Source: Corallococcus praedator (lineage in GTDB: Bacteria; Myxococcota; Myxococcia; Myxococcales; Myxococcaceae). Taken from it: a stretch of DNA of 64,000 nt. The notes under the pieces are model-generated. The model saw only the letters and a list, made by a program, of their open reading frames with translations, made no database searches and had not been told where the DNA came from. This document shows, in pieces, positions 29,101 through 58,043 of this stretch. The number at the start of each line of letters is the position of its first letter. Position 1 is the first letter of the stretch. The position numbers and the translations under genes are program-made. Location of the stretch: assembly GCF_003612125.1 (NCBI RefSeq), contig NZ_RAWI01000004.1, positions 1 through 64,000 on the forward strand, read 5' to 3'.

Positions 29101-29430
29101 AGCCCCGGGTGCGGTCCTCGCGGACCAGGGCCGCGATTCTCGCGCGCTGCTCCTCCACCAGGACGCCGCGCAGATCATGCTCCGTCCAGGGCAGCTCCAC
29201 CTTCGCGTGGACCACCTGGAGGGGTTCGGACAGGCCTTCGTGGACGAACGACGTCCGCAGGATGGCGTTGCGCGCGATGACCTCCGACCACGCCCTTCGC
29301 AGCGCGGCGACGTCGGCCTTGCCGCGCGACGTCCACGCGAGCTGTTCGTGGAAGACGCCCGAGCCCGGCGGGGCCAGCGCCACGTGGAAGATCATGCCCT
29401 GCTGGAGCGACGTGAGCGGATACAGGTCTT
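26189..29430 (-). other. NRPS module: C(DCL)-A-PCP, beta-alanine-like substrate
   Basis: C domain HHHLVMDGW. The A4 region reads SFVDSVWE, with Val at the position of the usual Asp that binds the alpha-amino group, and A5 reads [10 protein letters not shown]. The code VDWVVSLADK differs by one residue from the beta-alanine code known from bleomycin. The shifted Asp is the hallmark of A domains for beta-amino acids. Confidence 0.78.
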
Positions 29431-32400
29431 CGACGTCCGGGTATTGCCGCAGCAGGCGCTCCAGTGACGCGGGCGACAGCCGGGCGAGCGGGAAGTCACC
29501 GGGCGAGCGGCGCTCCGCATCCTGCGTGCCCCGGCCGGCCATCAGCTCGCGCAGTGACGCCACGAAGTCGCCCGCCACTGCTTCGATCGTGGCTCGATGA
29601 TGAACGCTCGTGCTGAAGGCCCAGGAGACCTTGAGGCGGCCTTCGCTCACCACCGCGTTCACTTCCAGCCGGTGGGGCCGGCGACCTCCCGGACCATGCC
29701 ATGGTCCGCTCGGCTCCTCCGTGAGGACGAAGCGCTCCGAGCCCCTGGCCGCCGCGTCGAGCTGGCCCAGGTAGTTGAAGCCCACCTCCGCATGCGGCGA
29801 GGAGCGCAGCGTCTGGACCGTGTCCTGACGCAGATGGCGCAAGAGCCCATGGCCGATGCCGTTCGCCGGCAACCGCCGCCGTGCGTCCCGCAGGGCCCGC
29901 AGCCCATCACCGGGACTGCCGCCCTCCGGCAACTCCACCTCCAGCGGGAAGGTGCTGGTGAACCAGCCCACCGTGCGTGACAGGTCCACGTCACCGAACA
30001 GCGCCTCGCGCCCGTGGCCTTCCAGTTCCAGCCGCACCTTGCGGCCTCCAGCCCAGTTCGCCACCGCCCGAGCCACCGCCGCGAGCAACACTTCGTCCAC
30101 GCGCGCCCGGTACGCAGTGGGCACCTCGCCCAGCAGCGCCTTCGATTCCTCCGCGCCGAGCGTCACCGTCACCAGCGCTTCCGAGCCCGGCGTGTCCTCC
30201 CCTCCCGGCAGGTCCACCGGCAGCGCAGGGACATCACTCGCGGCCTTCCACAGCGGCAGCTCGCGCCCCAGGGCTTGCGAGTCGGCGTGCTGCATCAGCC
30301 GCTCCGCCCAGGACTTGAAGGACGTCGTCTTCGCCGGCAGTACCACCGGTTCACCACGCTCCAGTCGCGTGTAGGCCGCCTCCAGGTCCTCCAGCAGCGG
30401 ACGCAGCGAGACTCCGTCCACCGCGAGGTGGTGCACCACCAGCAGCAGCCGATCCATCCGGCCCGCGCCCCGCTCGAAGAGGGCCGCGCGCAAGAGCAGC
30501 CCTTCGCCCAGGTCCAGGCTCCGGTGGACCTCCGCGCCCACTGCCTCCAATGCCGCACCCTGCTCTGCCTCCGGCACGGACGACAGGTCCACGCGCCGCA
30601 CGGGGACGCGTTCGGGCACGCCCGCGAGGGACTGGCGCCAGCCCTCCGACGTCCGCGTGAAGCGCAGGCGGAGCGCGTCGTGGTGCGACACCAGCGCGCG
30701 CAAAGCCTCCTCCAGCAACGCCGCGTTCACCGGTTGGCGCACCTCCAGCACCGCCGCCAGGTTGTAGTGGTGCGGCTCCGGCAGCGCCCAGTCGTCGAAG
30801 AAGACGCGCTGCATGGGCGTCAGCGGCACGGGGCCTTCCACCAGCCCCTGCTCCGCCGTTCCCGCCTTCGCGGTCCCCGCCGCCGCGGCCAGCTCCACGA
30901 GCGTCTGCCGCTCGAAGAGCATGGCCGGCTCCAGTGCCAGCCCCGCCGCCTTCGCGCGGGAGACGATCTGGATGCCGAGGATGGAGTCGCCGCCCAGTTC
31001 GAAGAAGTTGTCGTGCAGGCCCACGCGCTCCACGCCCAGCACCTGGGCCCAGAGAGCCGCCAGCGTCTTCTCCGCTTCAGTGCGCGGCTCGGTGAAGGCC
31101 TTTCCGGTCCCCAGGCGCGCGGCGTCCGGAGCCGGCAGCGCCCCCCGGTCCACCTTGCCGCTGGGAGACAGCGGGAATGACTCCAGCGCGACGAAGGCCG
31201 CAGGCACCAGGTGCTCCGGCAGGCGCTCCTTCATGAAGGCCCGCAGCGCGGTCGTGTCCAAATCGGCGGCGTGCACGACGTAGCCCACCAGCCTCCGCGT
31301 TCCCGGCGGATCCTCGCGCACGATCGCCACCGCGTCGCGCACTCCGGGGTACTGGCGCAGCGTGGCTTCCACCTCGCCCAGCTCGATGCGGAACCCGCGC
31401 AGCTTCACCTGGAAGTCGGTGCGGCCCAGGTACTCCAGGCGCCCGTCCTCGCGGTAGCGGACCCGGTCGCCCGTCCGGTACAGGCGCGCGCCGGACTCAC
31501 CGGAGAACGGATCCGGTCCGAAGCGCTCCGCCGTCAGCTCTGGCCGGCCCAGGTAGCCGCGCGCCACGCCCGGCCCGCCCAGGTACAGCTCGCCCGGGAT
31601 GCCCGGAGGCACGGGCTGTCCCCGCGCGTCCAGCACGTAGGCGCGCATGTTGGCGATGGGGCGGCCGATGTCCGGGCGCTCCACGTCCAGCTCGGAGGAG
31701 ACGGTCGCGCAGACCGACGCCTCCGTCGGGCCATAGCCATTGAGCAGCCGCCGGCCCGGCTTCCAGCGCCGCGCCAGCTCCGGGGTGCAGGCCTCACCGG
31801 CGGAGATGATCGTCTCCAGCGCGGGGAGCCCGTCCGGCTCCAACTGCGACAGCGACGACGGCGTGAGCGTCACCGTGGTGATGCCCCGCCCTTCCAGCAC
31901 CGCGCGCAGCGGAGCGCCCGGCAGCAGCGACTCGCGCGGGACGAGGTGCAGCTCCGCCCCGGCCACCAGCGTGGACAGCACCTCCAGCACGGATGCGTCG
32001 AACCCGAGCGCCGCCGCCTGGAGCACGCGCCGTCCGGGGCCCACACCATGGGCCCGGGTGATGGAGTGCAGCGTGTTGCCAAGGCCCTGGTGCGGCACCA
32101 GCACGCCCTTCGGTGTCCCCGTGGAGCCAGACGTGTAGATGACGTATGCCAACTGGGACGGCAGCGAAGCCACGCGAGGCGGCTCCGAAGGATGGCGCGC
32201 GATGCGGCTCCACTCCGTGTCCACGGCGACGAGCAGCTCACCGCCCGCGGGGAGCACATCCACGAGGGCATCCTGCGTCACCACCACGGACAGCGCGGCG
32301 TCCCGCATCAGGTAGCTCAGCCGCGCCGTGGGGTACGCGGGATCCAAAGGGACGAACGCGCCGCCCGCCTTCAACACGCCCAGCAACCCGACCACCAGCT

Positions 32401-35400
32401 CCACGGAGCGCTCCGCGCACAGGCCCACCCGCACCTCCGGGCCCACGCCCAGGGTGCGCAGGTGGTGCGCGAGCTGGTTGGCCCGGGCTTCCAGTTCGGC
32501 GTACGTCAGGCGCTGGTCGTCGGCCACCACCGCCACGGCGTCCGGCGTCCGCGCGGCCTGGGCCTCGAAGAGACCGTGCAGGCTCACGTCCTGCGCGAAC
32601 GTTTCGCGGGTGTCGTTCCACGTCACCAGCATCCGCTGACGCTCGGCCTCGGACAGCAGGGGTAGCTCCGCCACGCGCTGGGACGGATTCGCGGCGATGC
32701 CCTGCATCAACCGCACGAAGCGCTCCCACAGCAGCTCCACGGTGGACAGGTCGAACAGGTCCGCCGGGTACTCCAGGGCGCCCGAGAGGCCGTCCGTCGT
32801 CTCGCGCAGCTCCAGCGACAGGTCCACCTTGGTGGCGCCGATGTCGAGTTCGATCATCTTCACGCCGAGGCCCGGCGTGCGGACCTCCACCGTGGGCGTG
32901 TTGTGGAACGTGAGCATCGCCTGGACCAGCGGCATGCGGCTGGGGTCGCGAGGCACGCGCAGCTCGTCCACCAGTCGTTCGAACGGAATCTCCTGGTGGG
33001 CATACGCACCAATGGACGCCGTCTTCACGCGGCGGAGCAGCTCCACGAAGGTGGGCGCGCCCGACAGGTCGCCCCGGATGGCGAGCGTGTTGAGGAAGCA
33101 GCCGATGAGCCCCTCCAGCTCCGGGCGGTTGCGGCCTGCGGCGGACGTGCCGACGATGATGTCGTCCTGGCCCGAGTACCGGTGCAGCAGCGTCTGGAAC
33201 GCCGCCGTCAGCACCATGAACGGCGTGGCGCCCTCGCGGCGGCCCACGGTCCACAGCGCTTCCATCAACGGCCTGGGTACCGCGACCTGGAGGCGGCCAC
33301 CCCGGCCCGACCAGCGCGCGGGGCGAGGACGGTCCGTCGGAAGCTCCAGCACCTGCGTACCCGCGAGCTGCTGCTTCCAGTACGCGAGCTGGGCCTCCAT
33401 GCCCGGCCCTCGCAGCCAGCCTCGCTGCCACACGGCGTAGTCCGCGTACTGCACCGGCAGCTCCGGCAGCGGCGATGGGCCGCCCGACGCGAGCGCGAGG
33501 TAGACCGCCACCAGTTCGCGGAAGAGGACGCCCCCGGACCAACCGTCCGAGGCGATGTGGTGCAGCGTGAGGTGCAGCACCGAGTCCGTCTCACCGATGC
33601 GGATCAGCGCGGCCCGCATCACCGGGCCGTGCACCAGATCGAAGGGCTTGCGCGCTTCGACCAACGCCAGCTTCAGGGCATCCGCTTCGCGCGCCTCGGC
33701 CGTGCTGCCATGGGCCTCCAGCCGCTCCAGCACCAGGGGCATGGACGTGGCGATCACCTGGTGCGCGCCGCCGTCCTCCAGCGCGAACGTGGTGCGAAGG
33801 ACCTCGTGCCGGCGCACCAGCACGTTCAGCGAGGACTCCAGCAGCGTCACGTCCACCGCGCCATCCAGGCGCAGGGTGACGGTGTTGTTGTACGCGATGC
33901 CCGCCGGGTCGAGCTGGTTCAGGTACCAGATGCGCTGCTGCGGGAAGGACAGCGGCAGCGGCCGGTCGCGCGGCACGCGAGCCACCGGCGTGGCCAGCGC
34001 GGAGGGAAGCTCCGCGGTCGGCGTGCGCACAGCGGGAACCTGGGTCGCCACCGTGTCGCGAGCCGTCTTCACGGCCGGGCGGCGCACCTTCGCAGCGCGA
34101 GCAGGCGCCACCAGCTCCACGACTCCGGTGTCCCGGAAGCGGGCTCGCTGCCCCGTCAGGAAGAAGCGTTCGTCGGAGCCGGGCGGGGAGATGAAGCGCG
34201 CACGGGTGGCCTCCAGGTCGTTCCAGAAGCCGAGGGGAATGGCGGCGCCCCCCATGGCCAGCTCCCCCACCACGCCGACGGGCACCGGCCCGCCGGACGC
34301 ATCGCGCACATACACGGGCGCGGAGGCGGGGGAAGGCCAGGCCGCGCCCACCAGGGAAGCCTCCAGTTCCACGGCGGGCCGTGCGGAGACATCTTGCGGC
34401 TCACCGCCCAGCATCCACTGGCGCACGCTGTCCAGGGAGCTTCCTGCTCCGGTGAGTTCCTCCAGGGCACGGGCCTGCGATGGAGCGCAGCGCAGCGTGG
34501 TGACCCCCTCGCTTCGGATGAGTTCCAGCAGCTCTCCGGGCTCGGAGGCACCCTCGGCCAGCGCTGTTTCGGCGGGCCGCACCTGGCTGCGCTTCCGCAG
34601 CACATCCAGCAGACGCAGGCTGGACATCATCGGCTCCAGCTCCACGCCGAAGTCCACGAGGCACGCGATCTCGTCCACATCCAGGGAGCGCACGCGCTCC
34701 ACCACGCGCGCGCAGTCCTCGACCGAACCGAAGAGGCCGCCCTCGCGGATGTAGTGCTCCACGCCCTGCGCGAGCATCACCTCCACGTCCTCCGGGGTGA
34801 GTCCCCGCACGTCCACCTGGAGTCCCTGGCTCGCCACCAGGTTGGCGAAGACGTCCACCGAACTGCGGAAGTAGCGCAGCAACGGTTCGCGCACGGCCTC
34901 TCGCACCGCGTCCAGGTCCTCGCCGAGGAAGGTGTGGAGCATCAGCGTGACCTGGCCACGGCCGGGGCCATGCCCTGCCTTGCGATACGTCTCGCGGTAC
35001 AGCGCCACCTTCGCCGCGAGTTCATCCAGGCTGGAGCCCAGCCCGAGCACGTTGGTGAGGATGCCCGCGCCCACCTCGCCAGCCTTGCGGAACGTCTCCG
35101 GGTTGCCCGTGGAGGTGAGCCACACCGGCAGCTCCGCCTGCTTCGGCCGGGGCCGCAACGCCAGCTCCACCTCGTTGCCCGCGCCGTTGCGGCGCTTCAC
35201 CGTGCCGCCGCGCCACAGCCTCCGCACTTCCTCCAGCCGCTCGATGAGCACCTCGCGCCGCCGGGCGAAGGTGTCCGGAGACAGCGAGAAGTCATTTGCG
35301 TGCCAGCCCGTGGCGAACGAGATGCCGACGCGTCCCTTCGACAGGTTGTCCACCACGGACCACTGCTCGGCCACCTCGATGGGATCATGGAGTGGCAACA

Positions 35401-38400
35401 CCACGCTGCCCGCGCGGATCTGCACGTTGCGCGTGAGCATGGCCAGCGCACCGCCCACCACCGAGGGCTGGGGATACAAGCCGCCGAACGAATGGAAGCG
35501 CCGCTCCGGAGTCCAGACGGCGGAGAAGCCGTGCGCGTCCGCGAACTTCGCGCCCTCCAGCAGCAGTTCGTACTTCTCCTCGCCCAGCGAGTCCTCGTCG
35601 TTGGCGAAGTAGGACAGGCTGAAGTCGAGGGGTCGGCGGGTGTCCGGCTTCCGACCCAGGACGGCGAAGCGCGCGGCCAGCCGCTCGGGCGGGAGGACGA
35701 CGCGCATGCCTCGAACCAGCGCCCACAGCAGGTCCAGCCCTGCTGGGTCCGCGGAAGGCCCGCCCGCCGCCAACCACACCCCACCCTCGTTCGCGCCCAT
35801 TCGCGCGTCCAGCGAAGCCAGCACGTGCGCGATGTTGCGATGGGACAGCATCACGCGGCCACGCCCACCCAGTGCATCAGGCGAGGGAACAATGAACGCC
35901 AGGCGCTCGGGGGGCACGGCCTGCGGCGCTGTCGCCCCACCTGCTTCCACGGACTCCACCGCCAGCGCGCGGAAACCCTTGGGAAGCGAGGGGACGTCAC
36001 CGGACCGGGCCACCAACAACAGCCGGGGTCCTTGCACGGGAAGGAGGGATGCCAGCTCCGCGACCTCTCCCGCCGTCACGGGAAGGCATGCCCCGCCCGC
36101 CTCCAGCACGCCCCAGAGCGCGATGACCGACTCGACCGACGGCTCCATCCGCACGGCCACCGGAACCTCTACGCCCACGCCCTCCTGCTTCAGCCGGGTC
36201 GCGAGCCCACGGGCCCGTGCAGCCAGCTCCCGCCAGGTGAGGCGGCGAGTTCCCGTACTGATCGCCACTGCATCAGGCGTCCGCTCCACACGAGCCTCGA
36301 GCCGTGACAGCAGATCGGCGGCGGACGCCTCCACGACCACTGGCACCGGAACGCTCCGCTCCTCGGGAGCCACCAGCGGCATCCGCGACACACGCAGCTC
36401 CGGATCCGCGAGGACCGCGCCGAGCAGTGTCTGGAGGTGCCCCGCCAGCCGCGCGACGCGCGACTCGTCATAGAGTTCGGTGGCGTACTCGATGAAGCCG
36501 TGGAAGCCGCCGCTGTCGCTCTCGTTCAAGAGCAGCGTCAGCTCACCGAGCGTGGCGCCAAACTGCGCGGGCGTGCCCGGCACCTCGACCAGACGGATGC
36601 CCAGGCCGCCCACCGACGGAGCCGCCGTGGCGATGTGCGCGTGCAGCACCAGGGCCGCGTCACACAGACGCGAACGTGCCGGATCCCTTCCAGGCGCCAC
36701 GAGGGGCAGCAGGTGTTCGAAGGGGACGTCCTGATGGCTGGACGCACCAATCGTCGTCTCGCGCGCCCGCGCCACCAGCTCGCGGAACGACGGATCGCCC
36801 GAGAGATCCGTGCGCAGTGCCATCGCATGGGCGACGAAGCCGATGAGCGGCTCCAGCTCGCCCCGTGCGCGGTTGCCCACCGGCGTGCCCACCACGATGT
36901 CCTCGCGCCCCGAGTAGCGGGCCAGCACCGACGACAGCGCCGCCAGCAGCGTCATGAAGGGCGTCACGCCCTCGCGCTGGCTGAAGGCCATCAACGCGTC
37001 GCTGAGTTCCTGAGACAGGACCACCGGGAAGCGGGCCCCACGCAGGCGCAGGTTCGTCCCGCGCGGACGATCCGAGGCCAGCTCCAGGGACGGAGGAAGC
37101 TCCGCCAGCACCTCGCGCCAGTACGCCTCCTGGGCCGCCAGCTTGCCCCCGGCCAGCGAGCGGCGCTCCCACGCCGCCGCATCCACGTACTGCACGGCCA
37201 GTTCCGGCAGTGGCGCCGGCTTGCCTTCGAGGAACGCGTGGTAGTTCGCCGCCATCTCGCGGAAGAACGCCACCATGGACAGCGTGTCCGCGGCGATGTG
37301 GTGCACCGTGAGCAGCATCAGGTGCTCCGCCTCCTCCAGCCGCAGCAGGCTGGAGCGGACGATGGGTCCGTGCTCCAGCGAGAACGGCCGCACCGCCTCC
37401 TCCAGCGCCAGACGCAGCGCCTCCGCCTCACGGTCTCCACCGTGTCCACGCAGGTCCACCACGGGCACCTGGATGCGGACCTCCGCCGCGAAGCGCTGGA
37501 TCACGCGCCCGTCCTGCACGCGGTACGTCGCACGCAGCATCTCGTGCCGGCGGATGACCTCGTTGATGCTCCGCGCCAGGACCGCGACGTCGAGCACCCC
37601 GGAGAGCCGTACCGCCAGCGGCATGTTGAGGGACGGATTGCCCGGGTCGAGCTGCTCCATCCGCCAGACGCGCTCCTGCACCACGGACAGGGGCAGCTCA
37701 CCCGTGCGGTCAATGCGCACCATCAGCTCGGACGCCGCCATGCCGTCCGAGGGATGGGAGGCCTGGAGCATGGCCTCGATGCGCTTGGAGATGCCCGCCA
37801 CGGTGGGGGCTTCGAACAGCGCGCTCAGCGGGAGCTGCACGTTGAACGTCTCACGCAGACGCGTGAGCATCTGCGCCGCCATCAGCGAGTTGCCACCCAG
37901 CTCCAGGAAGTCGTCGTCCGGGCCCATCTCCACCGCGCCCAGTCGCTCGCGCCAGATGTCCATGACGCGTTGCTGGATCTCTCCCACGGAGGCGGGGACC
38001 TCGGTGGCGAGAGGGGGTTTCTGGGTAGGGCTCTGCTCCGAGGGACGGAACACCGTCGCGGACGGCGCCGGCAGCACGAGCGGCGCGCCCTGTGACTCCA
38101 GGCGGCAGGACTTCTCCTCGAACGGGTACGTGGGCAGCGGAACGCGGCGGCGCTGCTCCCCGCCGTGGAACTTCTGCCAGGCCACGTCCACACCCGCGGA
38201 CCACAGGTCGCCCAGCGATTGCAGCAACCCACGATGGTCCCCTTCCGTGGGCCGGCGGCGCAGCGACGGAGCGGCGAGCAGGTGTTTCTCCTGCCGCGTC
38301 CGCGCCCGGACCAGCGAGGTGAGGTCCGTTCCCGGGCCCACTTCCAGCAGGACGCTGCACCCCTCACCGAGCAGTGCCTCCACGCCCTCGGCGAAGCGGA

Positions 38401-40733
38401 CCGGCTGGCGCATCTGACGGGCCCAGTACGTGGGGTCGGTGGCCTCCTCGGGACGGATCCACGTGCCCGTGAGGCTGGACACGAACGGCAGCTCCGGCTT
38501 CTTCAGGCGCAGCGAGGACACCGCCCGCGCCAGGTCCGGCATCAGCGGCTCCACCGCGCTGGAGTGGAACGCATGGGCCGCGGGCAGGCGCACCACACCC
38601 ACGCCGCGCTCCGAGAGCACGCCCTGCAACTTCGCGATGGCCTCCACCGGCCCGGAGACGACACACCGGCCCTGCCCGTTGACGGCCGCCAGCGCGAGCC
38701 CGTCCCCGAGCAGCGGAAGCACCTCCGCCTCCTCCAGCCCCACCGCGAGCATCGCGCCGGGAGGCAACCGCGCCATCAGCGCGCCCCGAACCACCGCGAG
38801 CCGCAATCCGTCCTCGGGCGACAGCACGCCGGCCACACAGGCCGCCGCGTACTCGCCGTAGCTGTGCCCCAACAGCGCATGGGGCTTCACGCCCCAGGAC
38901 ATCCAGAGCCGGGCCAGCGAGTGCTCGACGATGAAGAGCGCGGGAAGCGCCACGCGCGGATCCGAGAGCTTCCGGGCCGCGGACTCCTCCTGACCCTCGG
39001 CGGGCAGAAGAAGCGCACGCACCTCGGCCGCGAGCGACGGCTCCAATCGGCCCAGCGCGGCGTCCACGTCCTTGCGGAAGCCCGGCTCGGCGGCATGAAG
39101 CTCGCGCCCCATGCCCACCGCCTGCGCGCCCTGCCCCGGGAACAGGAAGGCCACCCGGCGATTGCGACCCGCCTCCACCGTCGCGGGCTTGCGCAGTCGC
39201 TCCGCCAGCTCGGCCCCGTCCGCCGCCACCACCGCGCGGCGATGCTCGAAGGCGCGGCGGCCCACGTTGCGCGTGAAGGCCACATCCGCCAGCGACAACC
39301 CCGGCGCGGCTTCCACATGCGCGGCCAGCTCGCGCGCCATCGCCTCCAGCGCGGAAGGCGTACGCGCGGACAGCGTCACCACGTGCCGCGGTCGAAGGCT
39401 GCGCGGGCTCACCGCGTCCGGAGGCGCCTCCTCCACCACCACGTGGGCATTGGTGCCACCGATACCGAAGGAGCTCACGCCCGCGCGGCGCGGTGCATCG
39501 CCTCGCGGCCAGGGCTTCAGTGCCGTGTTGACGAAGAAGGGACTGCGCTCGAAGTCGATCTCCGGGTTGGGACGCTCGAAGTGGAGGCTCGGGGGCAGCT
39601 CGCCGTGCTGGAGCGACAGCACCACCTTGATGAGTCCGGCCACGCCGGCCGCCGCGTCCAGGTGCCCCAGGTTCGTCTTGAGCGAACCGATGCCGCAGAA
39701 GCCCGTGCGCTCCGTCGTCTTGCGGAAGGCCCGCGTCAGCGCGGCGATTTCAATGGGGTCCCCGAGCGACGTACCCGTGCCGTGGGCCTCCACGTAGCTG
39801 ATGTCGTCACCTTCCAGGCCCGCGTAGGCCAGCGCATCCGCGATGACCTCCGTCTGACCCTCGATGCTCGGCGCGGTGTAGCCGACCTTCTGTTGGCCGT
39901 CGTTGTTGACGGCGGAGCCCTTGATGACCGCGTGGATGTGGTCTCCGTCCCGCAGCGCGTCCGCGAGCGGCTTGAGCACCACCACGCCCACGCCGTTGCC
40001 CGCGACGGTGCCCCCGGCCTGATGGTCGAAGGCGCGGCAGTGACCGTCCGGCGAGAAGATGAGTCCGTCCTGGTGCAGGTAGCCCGTGCGCTGGGGGCTG
40101 GCGATGCGCACCGCGCCGGCCAGCGCGATGTCCGACTGCCGCGTCAGCAGGCTCTGGCAGGCCATGTGGATGGCGACCAGGCCGGTGGAGCACGCGGTGT
40201 ACACGGCGATGCTCTCGCCCCGGAGCTGGAGCTTGAAGGACGCCTTCATCGCCAGGCTCTCCGGGCCGGCGGTGGCCAGCTCCAGTCCGGCCCCCGGGTC
40301 CTTGCGCGCCTCGTTCAGCAGGTTCAGCAGGTGGCCCGAAGCGCCCGCGCCCGCGTAGAGCGAGATGCGGCCCTTGTAGCGCGTGGGGTCATACGCCGCG
40401 TCCTCCAGCGCCGCCCAGGCGCACTGGAGGAACACACGCTGCTGCGGATCCATCCACTGCGCCTCGCGCAGGGGGATGTCGAAGAAGCCGTGGTCGAAGC
40501 CGTCCGCGCCTTCGAGGATGCCGCCGGCGCGGATGAAGCGCGGGTGCTTCCACAGCTCCTCCGGAATGAGCGGCGAGCGCTCCAGCTCGGCCTCGGAGAA
40601 GAACGAGATGGACTCCACGCCGCCACGGACGTTGTTCCAGAAGTCCCCCAGGTCGCGAGCGCCCGGGAAGCGGCCGGCCATGCCGATGACCGCGATGTCG
40701 TTGCCGGTGTCTTCGCCCTGCACGTCATCTGCC

Positions 40734-40741
<8 letters not shown>
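26189..40741 (-). CDS. Hybrid PKS-NRPS, second megasynthetase with vestigial MOX module
   Basis: Protein of 4850 aa that takes over the chain from the FAAL-containing synthetase. The ATG at 40741 lies inside the end of the upstream gene (8-bp overlap ATGACTGA), which fixes the start and suggests coupled translation. Domains by approximate residue: KS 14-440 (active Cys about 183 in TACSTG, His in EAHGTG and KTNLGH), AT 525-820 (GHSYGEY; HAFH motif, so malonyl-CoA), ACP 915-985; vestigial C 1020-1460, degenerate A 1470-2215 interrupted by a luciferase-like monooxygenase about 1700-2055, with no PCP; C 2265-2710, A 2715-3200, PCP about 3250, E 3310-3730; C 3775-4220, A 4225-4710, PCP about 4770. 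A codes are DALTIAGVCK (aromatic-like, epimerised) and VDWVVSLADK (beta-alanine-like). There is no KR, DH or ER, so the malonate extension leaves a beta-keto group. The C-terminus ends in an acidic [13 protein letters not shown] helix, a probable docking motif for the next protein. Confidence 0.95.
29520..33980 (-). other. NRPS module: C-A-PCP-E, D-aromatic predicted
   Basis: C domain [10 protein letters not shown] domain [10 protein letters not shown] and [10 protein letters not shown], code DALTIAGVCK, similar to Phe/Tyr codes; PCP LGGDSI; E domain [10 protein letters not shown] (Leu where Trp is usual) and FNYLGQ. The next C domain is DCL-like ([11 protein letters not shown]). Confidence 0.75.
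34000..37720 (-). other. Vestigial C-A module hosting an intact monooxygenase, no PCP
   Basis: The C domain reads HHIAADT in place of HHxxxDG. In the A domain the P-loop A3 motif has become [12 protein letters not shown]4 is gone ([13 protein letters not shown]), A5 YGPTE is replaced by AWPSP, A7 has FLTGQRARF, and A8 and A10 are missing. No LGGxS carrier site occurs before the next C domain at about 33960. Adenylation is therefore surely lost, while the inserted monooxygenase keeps its motifs. Confidence 0.88.
34570..35645 (-). other. Luciferase-like FMN monooxygenase domain 2, in dead A domain
   Basis: About 355 residues, starting near [14 protein letters not shown], with [27 protein letters not shown] and [11 protein letters not shown], closely parallel to domain 1. 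It sits at the same A4/A5 position of its host A domain. With no carrier of its own, it most likely acts in trans on a substrate held by the preceding ACP or the following PCP. Confidence 0.87.
37760..40741 (-). other. PKS module: KS-AT-ACP, malonyl-CoA, no reductive domains
   Basis: The KS has the full Cys-His-His set. The AT has GHSYGEY and HAFH, which marks malonyl-CoA over methylmalonyl-CoA. The stretch between AT and ACP (about 38300-38000) is a short linker with no room for KR or DH. The ACP has LELGGNSL. The product is a valine extended by two carbons with a beta-keto group. Confidence 0.88.
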
Positions 40742-57935
<17,194 letters not shown>

Positions 57936-58043
57936 GGTGCGGGGCGGGTGAGAGGCCTGGATCCCTTCGCTGGAGAGCGGCGCGCAGCATAAGCTAAGGG
58001 CGCTCGGAAGCCGGTTCTCGTACTGGCGGAAGGAACCGACGGC
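57936..58043. promoter_or_regulatory. Divergent promoter region, megasynthetase operon and ABC exporter
   Basis: This 108-bp gap lies between two divergent start codons, so promoters in both directions must be here or inside the neighbouring genes. The only AT-richer patch is around 57986-57998 (cataagctaag); on the minus strand it offers a poor TATGCT -10-like hexamer. I see no convincing -35, sigma-54 box or operator palindrome. The region assignment is firm; the individual elements are not. Confidence 0.45.
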
